64,000 bases of DNA, from the NCBI GenBank assembly GCA_002371615.1, contig DFGA01000042.1:102149-166148 (forward strand), written 5' to 3'. A program made the translations under genes and the position numbers. The notes beneath the pieces are model-generated. The model worked only from the letters and a program-made list of their open reading frames with translations, was not told the origin of the DNA and did no database searches. Within the stretch, counting starts at the first letter, position 1; the number at the start of each line of letters is the position of its first letter. Shown piece after piece: positions 17,395 to 26,448 of this stretch. This DNA is from Lachnospiraceae bacterium UBA3762 (lineage in GTDB: Bacteria; Bacillota; Clostridia; Lachnospirales; Lachnospiraceae).

Positions 17395-18244
17395 TTCGTT
17401 AATAAAATCATACAGTGTCGCATACAAAGACGGTGAGGCCAAGAAACATAAGAGGGTAATTGATTCTAATCAGGCCGTATCCGACAGGATCAAGGAACTT
17501 TCGGAAATACTTGAGAGTGTGCCGGAAGAGGACTTTGCGGATGATTTTAACGAAGGGCTAAATGCCGAACAGGTAGATGCCCTGCTGGCCGATCAGGAGG
17601 AAGTTGCTGAGCAGGCACGCAAGAATGAAGAAATCCAGAAGATCGTTAACGATGCGAATGATCAGGCACAGCAGATAATAGATGATGCAAATGCCCGGGC
17701 CGCACAGATCATCGAAGACGCCAACACTCAGGCACAACAGATACTTGAGGATGCCAGGGCGCAGGGTGTAGCCGAAGGCAATGAAAAAGGCTACGCGGAG
17801 GGCCTCGAGAGAGCCGCTGAAGTTGAGAGACAGGCGCAGGAGAAATCGGATGCTCTGGACAGGCAGTATGAAGAGAAAATCGCCGAACTTGAGCCGCTTT
17901 TTGTTGAAAAACTGACAGACATCTATTCGCATGTTTTCGGAATTGACCTGTCCGGTCGGAATGACGTTATAATGTATCTTCTGCGGGATACGATCAGAAA
18001 CATAGAAGGAGCAAAAAACTATCTGGTTCACGTATCAAAAGATGATTACGAGTACGTAAGCACAAACCGCGAAGAACTGACGGCGGGACTTGCCGGATCG
18101 GCAACTGTCGAAATAGTTGAAGATATGACTTTAACCGAAGGGTCGGCATTTATAGAGACCGAAGGCGGCATATATGACTGCAGCATCGGAACAGAGATGG
18201 AATTGTTAAAGAAAGAACTCAAAGTGCTGTCATATGGAAATTAA
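17387..18244 (+). CDS. fliH: Flagellar export ATPase regulator FliH
   Basis: Peripheral export component that binds FliI and the C ring. It starts with TTG inside the end of fliG; a GGAGG site 11 bases upstream supports this. The protein, 285 residues, has a long helical region with an imperfect repeat rich in Asp-Asp-Ala-Asn and Ala-Gln-Gln-Ile around residues 85-125, then the GNEKGYAEGLERA stretch and a conserved C-terminal V-ATPase subunit E-like domain. The gene overlaps fliI by 11 bases. Confidence 0.92.
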   Translation: MSSSLIKSYSVAYKDGEAKKHKRVIDSNQAVSDRIKELSEILESVPEEDFADDFNEGLNAEQVDALLADQEEVAEQARKNEEIQKIVNDANDQAQQIIDDANARAAQIIEDANTQAQQILEDARAQGVAEGNEKGYAEGLERAAEVERQAQEKSDALDRQYEEKIAELEPLFVEKLTDIYSHVFGIDLSGRNDVIMYLLRDTIRNIEGAKNYLVHVSKDDYEYVSTNREELTAGLAGSATVEIVEDMTLTEGSAFIETEGGIYDCSIGTEMELLKKELKVLSYGN

Positions 18245-19571
18245 TTTTGACAAGTACAACAGGATATACGACAAAACATTTTTCAAGAGACTCGGTAAGG
18301 TAGTAAACGTTGTCGGGCTTACTATTGAGAGCAATGGTCCGGATGCAAAGCTTGATGATCTGTGCAAGATCATAGTGGACGAAGAAGATGACAAGTATGT
18401 CCTTGCCGAGGTTGTCGGGTTCAAGGACGGTAAAACACTTCTTATGCCCTTTGAGACTACCGAAGGGATAGGGTTTGGCTGCGTTGTCGAAAATCTCGGA
18501 TATCCGCTGTCTGTCCCGGTAGGCCCGGAACTTCTCGGGCTTGCACTTGACGGACTCGGAAGACCTATTGACGGATCGGAAGTTAACTGCGCAACGAGTT
18601 ATCCGATCGAAGCGCCGGCGCCGGATCCTCTTAAGCGTGAGATCATAAGCGAGATACTTCCCCTTGGCGTTAAGGCTGTCGACGGAATTATGACTATCGG
18701 AAAAGGCCAGCGAATCGGTATATTCGCCGGATCGGGCGTCGGCAAGAGTACACTTCTTGGCATGTTTGCCAGAAATACAAAAGCGGATATAAATGTTATT
18801 GCTCTTATCGGTGAGCGTGGAAGGGAAGTAAGAGAGTTCATAGAACGGGATCTCGGTGAAGAGGGTATGGCAAGATCTGTAGTTGTTGTAGCTACCAGTG
18901 ACAAACCTGCGCTTGTCCGTCGTAAAGCCGCGCAGACTGCAACCGCGATTGCCGAATACTTCCGTGATCAGGGAAGAGACGTTCTTTTGATGATGGATTC
19001 CCTGACTCGTTTTTCGATGGCACAGCGTGAAATAGGGCTTGCAAGCGGAGAGCCTCCTGTTACAAGAGGATATCCGCCCAGCGTATATGCGCAGATGCCT
19101 AAACTGTTAGAGAGAGCGGGATGCGACGACAAGGGTTCGATAACCGGACTTTACACCGTTCTTGTGGACGGTGATGATTTTAATGAGCCTATCACAGATA
19201 CCGCAAGATCAATTCTTGACGGGCATATAATGCTAGATCGGCGTCTTGCCCACAAAAATCATTATCCCGCGATCGATGTCCTCCAGAGTATATCACGATG
19301 CATGAGCCAGATCGCGACCAAAGAGCATAAGGCAGTAGCCAACCGGTTAAAAACAGTGCTTGCAACATATACCGAAGCGGAAGATCTTATAAATATCGGA
19401 GCGTACAAGGCGGGTGCGAACCCGAACATAGATTATTCGATCGAAAAGATAGATCAGGTGAATGATTTTCTCTGTCAGGACGTTGACAGCAGATACTCCT
19501 TAGACGAGGAGATCCAGCTGCTGAAGGATATCTTCGCCGAGGAGAAGGAGCCTGAATCTATTCCAACATAA
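18234..19571 (+). CDS. fliI: Flagellum-specific export ATPase FliI
   Basis: Hexameric ATPase that energises type III flagellar export. The Walker A motif AGSGVGKST has its lysine at residue 171; the Walker B segment (DVLLMMDSLTRFSMAQREI) and the family signature GEPPVTRGYPPSVYAQMPKL follow. Length 445 residues. It lacks a good ribosome site of its own and overlaps fliH, so translation is probably coupled. A dispersed repeat separates it from fliJ. Confidence 0.98.
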   Translation: MEINFDKYNRIYDKTFFKRLGKVVNVVGLTIESNGPDAKLDDLCKIIVDEEDDKYVLAEVVGFKDGKTLLMPFETTEGIGFGCVVENLGYPLSVPVGPELLGLALDGLGRPIDGSEVNCATSYPIEAPAPDPLKREIISEILPLGVKAVDGIMTIGKGQRIGIFAGSGVGKSTLLGMFARNTKADINVIALIGERGREVREFIERDLGEEGMARSVVVVATSDKPALVRRKAAQTATAIAEYFRDQGRDVLLMMDSLTRFSMAQREIGLASGEPPVTRGYPPSVYAQMPKLLERAGCDDKGSITGLYTVLVDGDDFNEPITDTARSILDGHIMLDRRLAHKNHYPAIDVLQSISRCMSQIATKEHKAVANRLKTVLATYTEAEDLINIGAYKAGANPNIDYSIEKIDQVNDFLCQDVDSRYSLDEEIQLLKDIFAEEKEPESIPT

Positions 19572-19580
19572 TAGTATTAA

Positions 19581-19675
19581 CAATGGTCAATGTCGCTCGC
19601 CCATTTGAATTCAGCTTCGCTGAAGGGGCTCGCGGTGTAGTCAGGGTCCCACCACCTTCGGTGGTCCCCCCTAAC
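19581..19675 (-). repeat. Dispersed intergenic repeat, family A copy 2, with added hairpin
   Basis: The complement of this segment aligns with 12397-12463. Beyond the shared part it has a hairpin, ACCACC-TTC-GGTGGT (19651-19665). It fills the gap between fliI and fliJ and ends nine bases before the fliJ start, which therefore has no usual Shine-Dalgarno site. Confidence 0.75.
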
Positions 19676-19683
19676 AACAAATC

Positions 19684-20133
19684 ATGGCAAGATTCAGATA
19701 CAGGATGCAAAACATCCTCAATGTCAAAGAAAAACTTGAGACGCAGGCAAGGAACGAATTTGCCATAGCGGCGGCGCACGAAAGAGAAGAGGAAGAGCGG
19801 CTTAACGCTCTTATTGCAAGACGCGATGAATATGAAGCGCATTTGAAGGAACTTGTCGGATCACAGCTTAATATAAGCGAGATCAAAGAGGCTGAGGACG
19901 GTCTTGAAGTCATAAAGTATCATGTGTCACAGCAGAGGCTCAATCTTGCGGCGGCCAGACAGGAACTTGAAGTGGCCAGATCAAAGCTTACCGCAGCAAT
20001 GCAGGATCGCAAGACGCATGAAACGCTTAAAGAGAAGCAGTTTGAAGAGTTCAAGGCGGAAGAAGCGGCCAAAGAGAGCAAGGAAATAGATGAACTTGTA
20101 AGTTACAGATTCGGTTCGGCCGAGCAGGAATAA
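19684..20133 (+). CDS. fliJ: Flagellar export chaperone FliJ
   Basis: Coiled-coil stalk of the export ATPase, 149 residues, almost entirely helical and charged (KEKLETQARNEFAIAAAHEREEEERLNALIARRDEY). Its start, MARFRYRMQNILNVKEKLE, is typical of Firmicute FliJ. The gene follows fliI as usual but after a 112-base gap occupied by a repeat, and no ribosome binding site is visible immediately before the ATG, so its translation may be weak or helped by structure. Confidence 0.9.
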   Translation: MARFRYRMQNILNVKEKLETQARNEFAIAAAHEREEEERLNALIARRDEYEAHLKELVGSQLNISEIKEAEDGLEVIKYHVSQQRLNLAAARQELEVARSKLTAAMQDRKTHETLKEKQFEEFKAEEAAKESKEIDELVSYRFGSAEQE

Positions 20134-20148
20134 ACAAGAGGTACGTAA

Positions 20149-21012
20149 ATGGCAGACGAATTAGAAGAAGAGCTTTCTCCGAAGGAAAAAAAGAAAAAGG
20201 AAAAAGAGGTCAAAAAGCAGGCCAAGAAGGCGGCCAAAGGTGCAAATATCGATGCGGTTGCAACCGATGAAGGCGGGATATACGCGGATATAGACGATGA
20301 GGACGAAGGATTTTCGCCCTCTGTACTTCTTATTGTGATCCTGATCGTTATCATTTGGATCGCCATTCTGGCATTACTCATTAAACTTGATATTGGTGGG
20401 TTCGGATCCGGTGTGCTTCGTCCGATACTCAAGGATGTTCCGGTCATCAACAGAATCCTTCCGGAGCCGACAAGCACTGAGGAATACACCGGAGAATTTG
20501 ATAACCTGCCCGATGCGCTTGCTGAGATCGAGAGACTTAACAAGCAGATAGACGAACTGAAAGCCGACCTTGCAGGCGGGAGCGACGAGGAATCCGAAGA
20601 AATCAAAGCATTAAAGGAAGAAATTGTCAGACTCCGTACGTTTGAGGACAGCCAGGTTGAATTCCAGAAACTAAAGACCGAATTCTACGAAGAGGTGGTA
20701 TTTTCCGATAAAGCTCCGGATATTGAACAGTACAAGGCTTATTACGAGGAAATAGATCCCGATAATGCCGAATATCTGTATAAACAGGTTGTGGCACAGC
20801 TTGAGACCGACAAAATAATGGATGAATATGTCAAGGCCTACAGTGAGATGAAGCCCAAGCAGGCAGCTGCAATATTCAACGAAATGGGAGACAGCCTTGA
20901 CCTTGTGGCCAAGATCCTGGGACAGATGGATACGAATGCCAGGGCGAAAATCCTGGGCGTTATGGACAAGGACATCGCTTCAAAACTGACCAAGATTATG
21001 GACCCTGATTGA
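20149..21012 (+). CDS. MotE/YlxF-like flagellar protein with MgtE N-terminal-type domain
   Basis: A 287-residue protein with a charged lysine/glutamate-rich N-terminus, one transmembrane segment at about residues 58-83 (VLLIVILIVIIWIAILALLI), a coiled-coil stretch (about 115-180) and a C-terminal MgtE_N-like helical repeat (MKPKQAAAIFNEMGDSLDLVAKILGQMDTNARAKILG). This architecture and its place between fliJ and fliK match YlxF of Bacillus. The family is thought to support stator or motor assembly; the precise role here is not known. Confidence 0.85.
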   Translation: MADELEEELSPKEKKKKEKEVKKQAKKAAKGANIDAVATDEGGIYADIDDEDEGFSPSVLLIVILIVIIWIAILALLIKLDIGGFGSGVLRPILKDVPVINRILPEPTSTEEYTGEFDNLPDALAEIERLNKQIDELKADLAGGSDEESEEIKALKEEIVRLRTFEDSQVEFQKLKTEFYEEVVFSDKAPDIEQYKAYYEEIDPDNAEYLYKQVVAQLETDKIMDEYVKAYSEMKPKQAAAIFNEMGDSLDLVAKILGQMDTNARAKILGVMDKDIASKLTKIMDPD

Positions 21013-21015
21013 GAA

Positions 21016-21113
21016 GCGTGGGTGGCCGCAGGGATGCCACCAAGCGAGTTCCGCAGGCGCGAAGCGACGAGGACTGTTTGAGCGACTGGCGCCCTGTCGG
21101 ACAGGACCCACGG
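21016..21113. repeat. Dispersed intergenic repeat, family B copy 1
   Basis: About 98 bases bounded by CGTGGG and CCCACG. The first 47 bases are identical to 31762-31808, and a further 29-base block is identical later in the element. It occupies the gap between the ylxF-like gene and fliK. The inverted ends and internal GGTGGC/GCCACC pair would let the RNA fold. Confidence 0.85.
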
Positions 21114-21216
21114 TAGGGCAGTATTTGGAATTAAGGGGTTAAGAATTCCCACACTTCAGTCGATAAAGAATATGAGTGTCAATGCACCTTGAAAACTGAA
21201 GAGAGGAGGACGGAAA

Positions 21217-22827
21217 ATGGCAAACACTACAGTAACCAAAGTAAGCGAAATGATGCTTGCTAACGTTACAGCCGGTGTCAAGGCCGGCGAACAGAAGGTT
21301 TCCGATACCCAAGGGTTTGGCGCAGCCATGAAGGATGCCAAAGATACAACGGTAAAGCCTCAGGAGATACAGCCTGAAAACGGTGCGAAAGCATCAAGAA
21401 CGGTTGTTGAATCACCCAGGAGTAAGGAAATCAAAACCGAGGATGTGGTAAAAAAAGATCCTGTCGCAAATGAAGACGATAAGGAGATGTTTACCGAAGA
21501 AGTTGCCGAAGAGACTTCCAAGATCATGAATAAGATCAAAGAAGTGCTTGGTATCAGCGATGAAGAGCTTGAGACAGCAATGGAAAACCTCGGAATTACC
21601 GCAGTAGATCTGCTTGATCCCGTAAGCGTCAAAGAACTCTGCATGGAGCTCGGAGATGTCCCGGATTCGATCTCACTTATTACTAACGCCGAATTATATG
21701 AAAATGTTAAAGAGATCGTAAGTTTTGCGGAAGCTGCAGGTAATAAGATAGCCGCCGATTTCGGAATGACAAATGAAGACATATCGGAACTTCTTAAGGA
21801 TGAGACATTTGTCGCAGAAGTAAAAGAAGCGGTTACAAAACTTGAAAACAAAGCCTTGGCAGATGATTTTGCGGCGACGGAAACGGTTATCGTTCCCGGA
21901 ACGGATGCACAGGATATGCAAAACGTGCAGAATGTTCAGAATGTGCAGGACATCGAAATGCCAAAGCCTGACATGGATGTCGACGATCATGCAACAGCGG
22001 TTGCAAATGTTAAAGATACAGACGTAGCAGATGGCACGGAAGCAAAAACTGTTACGGTAGAGGTTGAAGGAAGACCTGCAACAACTCCCGAAACAAGAGA
22101 GATACCGGAGACCGGAGGAAGAGAAGTTACGGCTCATAACCAGCAAACAAGCCAGGGTGAGAGTGTAACGGAAACATTTAAGGCAACGGTAGGGAGTGAG
22201 GAAGCAAACCTTAAAGGTAACAACGAAGGATTTGAACATGCATCAAGATTTGCCGAAAGCGAATCAATAAATGTTGCACCTTCCCAAACGGTTGTAACAA
22301 CCGAAGTAAATAACCTCGGACAAGTGGTTGAAACGGTAACAAGTTACTCAAATGCGGATGCGAATTCCATAATGAGCCAGGTAACCGAGTCGATCAGAGT
22401 TAACTACTCGGGAGATTTCACCTCGATGGAGATGCAGCTTCACCCCGCAAGCTTAGGCACGGTGAACATGAACATCGCCTCGACAAACGGAGTGGTTACA
22501 GCCCATATCCTTGTTGAAAATGAAGCTGTAAAGGCAGCACTGGAGAGCCAGCTCATAACGCTACAGCAGACATTCGAAGAACAGGGACAGAGAGTTGAAG
22601 CAGTCGAAGTTTCGGTTGCGAATTACGATCTGAACAAGGGCACAGGTTCCGATTCGGAAGGCAATACGGATCGTGACAGAACATCCGGAGCCGGAAGAAG
22701 TGGAAGGAGACGCAGTATCAACCTTAACGATCTTGAAGAAGAAGACATCGAGGAACTTTCCGATGAGGAGAAGATCTCGGCGGATATGATGGCAAGATCG
22801 GGTAACAGCGTAGATTACACAGCATAG
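21217..22827 (+). CDS. fliK: Flagellar hook-length control protein FliK
   Basis: Molecular ruler that measures the hook and switches export specificity. The N-terminal two thirds are low-complexity and weakly conserved, including a short VQNVQNVQNVQD repeat near residue 240. The C-terminal domain (about residues 395-480) has the family motif MEMQLHPASLGTVNM followed by VENEAVKAALESQL. Length 536 residues. A strong AGAGAGGAGG site marks the start. It precedes flgD as expected. Confidence 0.93.
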   Translation: MANTTVTKVSEMMLANVTAGVKAGEQKVSDTQGFGAAMKDAKDTTVKPQEIQPENGAKASRTVVESPRSKEIKTEDVVKKDPVANEDDKEMFTEEVAEETSKIMNKIKEVLGISDEELETAMENLGITAVDLLDPVSVKELCMELGDVPDSISLITNAELYENVKEIVSFAEAAGNKIAADFGMTNEDISELLKDETFVAEVKEAVTKLENKALADDFAATETVIVPGTDAQDMQNVQNVQNVQDIEMPKPDMDVDDHATAVANVKDTDVADGTEAKTVTVEVEGRPATTPETREIPETGGREVTAHNQQTSQGESVTETFKATVGSEEANLKGNNEGFEHASRFAESESINVAPSQTVVTTEVNNLGQVVETVTSYSNADANSIMSQVTESIRVNYSGDFTSMEMQLHPASLGTVNMNIASTNGVVTAHILVENEAVKAALESQLITLQQTFEEQGQRVEAVEVSVANYDLNKGTGSDSEGNTDRDRTSGAGRSGRRRSINLNDLEEEDIEELSDEEKISADMMARSGNSVDYTA

Positions 22828-22843
22828 TAGAAGGAGACAGCCT

Positions 22844-23533
22844 ATGTCAACAGTAGCAAATATTGTAAACGGAGAAATCCAGAAAAACGGTGTTGCTGCT
22901 TCCGAAGCTAAGAACACAGCCAAATCGGGCGATCTTGACAAGGAAGCGTTCCTCCAGCTCTTAGTTACTCAAATGAAATATCAGGATCCGCTGGAACCTA
23001 CGGACAACACTCAATACGTATCTCAGCTGGCAACATTCTCGGAACTCGAGCAGATGACCAACCTTGTCGGATCATCGGATCTTACAAGAGCATCTCAACT
23101 TGTGGGACAGTACGTTACTGTTAAGGAAGTTAATGAGAATACTCTCGAAGAGACGATCATCGGCGGCAAAGTTGATTATGTTACGGTTGAAAACGGCAAG
23201 GGGTACTTAAATATCGGCGACGGCAAATACTCAATAGACAAGCTTGACTCCGTTGTCGACGAGAAGTATCTTAACGCTTTTAACCTTGCAAATGAGTTCA
23301 ACTCAAGCATGAGTACTCTTCCAACACTCGCAAACCTTACAACAAGCTATAAAGATGTGATCGACAATCTTTCAACCGTACTTGAAGATATGACCGCTTA
23401 CGAGAAGGGATTCCTTTCCCAGGCAACCATCGCGGACTTCAAAAAGTATCAGGACAGATTGGCGGAGCTTCTGCATATTGAAGGTGGCGACAGCCGGGAA
23501 GCAGAAGAGAGTACCGAAGCTGAAGAAGCATAA
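22844..23533 (+). CDS. flgD: Hook-capping scaffold protein FlgD
   Basis: Caps the growing hook and guides FlgE assembly. The conserved N-terminal block LDKEAFLQLLVTQMKYQDPLEPTDNTQYVSQLATFSELEQM is diagnostic (about residues 30-70). The rest of the 229-residue protein is a less typical C-terminal part ending in a Glu-rich tail. It starts 16 bases after fliK behind AAGGAGA. Confidence 0.95.
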   Translation: MSTVANIVNGEIQKNGVAASEAKNTAKSGDLDKEAFLQLLVTQMKYQDPLEPTDNTQYVSQLATFSELEQMTNLVGSSDLTRASQLVGQYVTVKEVNENTLEETIIGGKVDYVTVENGKGYLNIGDGKYSIDKLDSVVDEKYLNAFNLANEFNSSMSTLPTLANLTTSYKDVIDNLSTVLEDMTAYEKGFLSQATIADFKKYQDRLAELLHIEGGDSREAEESTEAEEA

Positions 23534-23562
23534 CAATGATTGTTCAGGTAAGGAGGTAAGCT

Positions 23563-23955
23563 ATGAAGGTTTTATCCGGACAGTTCCCCTCTATCGAACA
23601 GGCAGCAAATGATTTTCTTGAAAAAGGCTCAAGCAGCGGAGCCGCACGAAGCGGCACAAAGTCATTCGCAGATGTCCTTGAGGACAAGCAGAAAGAAGCG
23701 GCTGTACCGAAGTTTTCTAAACACGCAGTAAACCGCCTGTCCGAAAGAAACATAGAAATATCGGACGGACTGATGGAAAGGCTTTCCGCAGGGATGCAGG
23801 CTGCAGGGCAGAAGGGAATAAATGAATCACTGGTAATGGTCGACCAGTTAGCGTTCATAGTAAACGTTAAAAATCAGACCGTTATAACCGCTCTCGACGG
23901 TAACGAAACAGACCAGAATGTTTTTACTAATATAGACGGAGCGGTAATAGCCTAA
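23563..23955 (+). CDS. Flagellar operon protein of the TIGR02530 type
   Basis: A 130-residue soluble protein found between flgD and flgE in many Firmicute fla operons. The recognisable core is KFSKHAVNRLSERNIEISDG through VDQLAFIVNVKNQTVITALDG. Function is not established; its constant location suggests a part in hook assembly or export. The start follows a strong AAGGAGGT site. Confidence 0.85.
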   Translation: MKVLSGQFPSIEQAANDFLEKGSSSGAARSGTKSFADVLEDKQKEAAVPKFSKHAVNRLSERNIEISDGLMERLSAGMQAAGQKGINESLVMVDQLAFIVNVKNQTVITALDGNETDQNVFTNIDGAVIA

Positions 23956-23967
23956 GAAACAGCAGGT

Positions 23968-23992
23968 GGGATCGGACCGATAAGGAGATCCC
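23968..23992. repeat. Small inverted repeat before flgE
   Basis: GGGATC and GATCCC separated by 13 bases in the 93-base gap between the TIGR02530 gene and flgE. It has no T-run. Could be a processing or stability hairpin; weak evidence. Confidence 0.35.
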
Positions 23993-24048
23993 GGGTAAGT
24001 CCCCGAATGACAGACGGGACGGCATAATAATTTGGAGGTAAATGCCTT

Positions 24049-25506
24049 ATGATGAGATCACTTTTTTCCGGAGTTGCCGGACTTAAAACACATCAGACCA
24101 AGATGGACGTTATCGGTAATAATATAGCAAACGTTAATACGGTTGCATACAAGTCGCAGAACGTGACTTTCCAGGAACTTATGTATCAGACTACACAGAA
24201 CGCATCAGCGGCAAATGCTGAAACGGGACGCGGCGGTATCAATGCAAAACAGATCGGTCTCGGTGTTCAGACAGGTGCAATCAATGCCAATATATCCACA
24301 TCGGGTGCTTCACAGACGACAGGTAACCCGTTTGATATACAGATCAAGGGCGACAGTTTCTTCGTAGTAAGTGATGGATCAAACAACTACTTTACAAGAG
24401 CCGGTGCTTTCTACGTAGACGGAATGGGCAACCTTGCAATGACATCAAACGGTTATACGGTTATGGGCTGGCAGGAAGACCCCAACAAGCCCGGAACGAT
24501 CATTAAGGATACTGTATCGCCTCTTAAGATCATGTCTGCGGAAAACCTGACAAGCCAGCCGGAACAGACAACACGGGCATATCTTTCGGGTGTTATAGAC
24601 AAGAACAGTACGCAGCTTTCGTCATCGACCGGATTGATCGTCAACTTTGGTATTTATGACAGCCTTGGTTACAGTTATATAGCAAAATTTGCATTGAAAG
24701 ATATTGATGGATCAGGTAATAAACTTCCTGAAGGACAGTACAGTTTTGAACCTGTTGATCTGATAGACTCCAAAGGCTACAGCCTGATGTACTCCTCAAA
24801 ACCCACAGATCCGAATTATAAAGAAGGATATGAGAAAAACGGATATGACGCTGAAGGCGGTCCGGGAGCAGATGGGGCAACAGGCTTCCCCAAAAAAATG
24901 AATATAGATCTTAGCGGAGCAAAGACCCCGGGATTCCTTACCTATGATACAATTAACGGTAAAAGTCTGGATGTTAATGCGGCTGGAAATGATCTTGAGT
25001 TTAAACTGAAAATAGACGGAATCAAAGCGTTTGACGCTCCTATTACAGTTAAGACCGCGGCTTCCACGATGTATGACAACAAGGGAACGTCTACGATCAA
25101 AGGAAATGCCGGTGACTATGACGGTAACTATGCAGGACGTAAGGTTGGCGAGATGAGCGGCGTTGCTGTAGGACAGGACGGTAAGATTACCGCAACCTAT
25201 GATAACGGTACATCAAAGCTCCTCGGCCAGATCGCCGTTGCAAACTTTGCCAATCCTTCCGGCCTTGAAAAGCTGGGAGACAACCTGTATCAGTCAACAC
25301 CGAACTCCGGAGCATTCGATGGTATCGGTGAAGATATCACGGCAGGTTCGGGATCACTTTCAACAGGTGTTCTTGAAATGTCAAACGTTGACCTTTCCGC
25401 TGAGTTTACGGATATGATCACGACCCAGAGAGGTTTCCAGGCAAACAGCCGTATAATCACTGTTTCGGACTCGATGCTTGAGGAACTTACGAACCTTAAG
25501 AGATAA
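24049..25506 (+). CDS. flgE: Flagellar hook protein FlgE
   Basis: Main subunit of the hook. The N-terminal D0 block MMRSLFSGVAGLKTHQTKMD plus VIGNNIANVNTVAYKSQNVTFQ and the C-terminal block VDLSAEFTDMITTQRGFQANSRIITVSDSMLEELTNLKR are diagnostic. The 485-residue length allows a D2 domain of normal size. No flbD gene follows; the next 144 bases hold a long hairpin and a promoter. Confidence 0.97.
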   Translation: MMRSLFSGVAGLKTHQTKMDVIGNNIANVNTVAYKSQNVTFQELMYQTTQNASAANAETGRGGINAKQIGLGVQTGAINANISTSGASQTTGNPFDIQIKGDSFFVVSDGSNNYFTRAGAFYVDGMGNLAMTSNGYTVMGWQEDPNKPGTIIKDTVSPLKIMSAENLTSQPEQTTRAYLSGVIDKNSTQLSSSTGLIVNFGIYDSLGYSYIAKFALKDIDGSGNKLPEGQYSFEPVDLIDSKGYSLMYSSKPTDPNYKEGYEKNGYDAEGGPGADGATGFPKKMNIDLSGAKTPGFLTYDTINGKSLDVNAAGNDLEFKLKIDGIKAFDAPITVKTAASTMYDNKGTSTIKGNAGDYDGNYAGRKVGEMSGVAVGQDGKITATYDNGTSKLLGQIAVANFANPSGLEKLGDNLYQSTPNSGAFDGIGEDITAGSGSLSTGVLEMSNVDLSAEFTDMITTQRGFQANSRIITVSDSMLEELTNLKR

Positions 25507-25525
25507 TAAATGATAAAGTGTTAAA

Positions 25526-25578
25526 GGGTTGTCAAAGGGGACGGTTCTTTCAGAAAGAACCGTCCCCGATGACAACCC
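25526..25578. repeat. Long near-perfect hairpin repeat (AACCGTCCCC family)
   Basis: Outer arms GGGTTGTCA/TGACAACCC (9 bp), a two-base mismatch on each side, then inner arms GGGGACGGTTCTTT/AAAGAACCGTCCCC (14 bp) around a CAG loop. One arm is repeated at 14372-14385. There is no clean T-run after it in either direction. It lies between flgE and motA and could block read-through, protect 3' ends, or be a mobile palindromic element. Confidence 0.8.
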
Positions 25579-25579
25579 C

Positions 25580-25608
25580 TAGACATTTACATAAAAATTT
25601 AGTAAAAT
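25580..25608 (+). promoter_or_regulatory. Candidate SigA promoter of motA-motB
   Basis: TAGACA and TAAAAT with 17-base spacing, immediately after the long hairpin and about 40 bases before motA. Together they suggest an internal transcription restart for the stator and downstream genes. Confidence 0.6.
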
Positions 25609-25650
25609 CTTACCGTATGGGTATTTTTGTAACTAGGATGGTGTAAAGTT

Positions 25651-26448
25651 TTGGATATTGCAACCGTAGTTGGTGTTGTTGCCGGTCTTATATTCATGAT
25701 CGTGTCCATTTTCATAGGACAGGACGGGCCTGCCGGCATCAAATACTTCCTTGATGCGCCCTCCGCCATGATAACATTCGGCGGAGCTTTTGCGGCTATA
25801 TTCGGCGGCACTAGCATTAAGGACTTTCTAAACGGATTAAAAAGCGCCAAGATTGCCTTCATGCACGGAAGTGAAGATCCCGGCGCCATCATACAGAAGA
25901 TAATAGATCTTTCTAACGTAGCACGTAAGGAAGGTCTGCTTTCGTTAGAAGAAGCAGCCTCCGGTCTCGATGACGTATTCCTTCAAAAGGGAGTTATGCT
26001 CATTGTCGATGGTACAGACCCCGATCTTGTCAGAGGTATATTGGAAACCGAGCTTATAAGCATTGAAGAACGTCACAAGACAAACATTGCGTTTTGGGAA
26101 GATCTTGGCGGTATGGGTCCTGCGTGGGGTATGATAGGAACCTTGCTCGGACTTGTTATGATGCTATATCATATGGATGATGTTGCGGCTCTGGGTCCCA
26201 ACATGGCCGTTGCCCTCATCACCACATTTTACGGTTCCGTTCTTGCAAACTGGATATGCGCACCATTCGCTTCCAAACTTAAAAAGGTAAACGGAGCCGA
26301 GATAAAAGTTAAGGAAATTACGATCGAGGGTCTGCTGTCAATACAGGCAGGTGAGAACCCGAGAGTTATCGAAGAAAAGCTCAAATCGTTCCTGGCACCC
26401 GGCGAAAGAGGGTCGTCCGGCGGTGAAGAAGGGGGAGGCGAAGAGTAG
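25651..26448 (+). CDS. motA: Flagellar stator subunit MotA
   Basis: Proton- or sodium-channel stator subunit in the membrane. Four hydrophobic segments are visible: near residues 3-22, 33-50, 150-172 (GMGPAWGMIGTLLGLVMML) and 182-200. The cytoplasmic loop interacts with FliG. The start is TTG at 25651, supported by GGATGGTG upstream; no in-frame ATG fits. The 265-residue protein ends in a Gly/Glu-rich tail. Its stop shares one base with the motB start. Confidence 0.95.
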   Translation: MDIATVVGVVAGLIFMIVSIFIGQDGPAGIKYFLDAPSAMITFGGAFAAIFGGTSIKDFLNGLKSAKIAFMHGSEDPGAIIQKIIDLSNVARKEGLLSLEEAASGLDDVFLQKGVMLIVDGTDPDLVRGILETELISIEERHKTNIAFWEDLGGMGPAWGMIGTLLGLVMMLYHMDDVAALGPNMAVALITTFYGSVLANWICAPFASKLKKVNGAEIKVKEITIEGLLSIQAGENPRVIEEKLKSFLAPGERGSSGGEEGGGEE

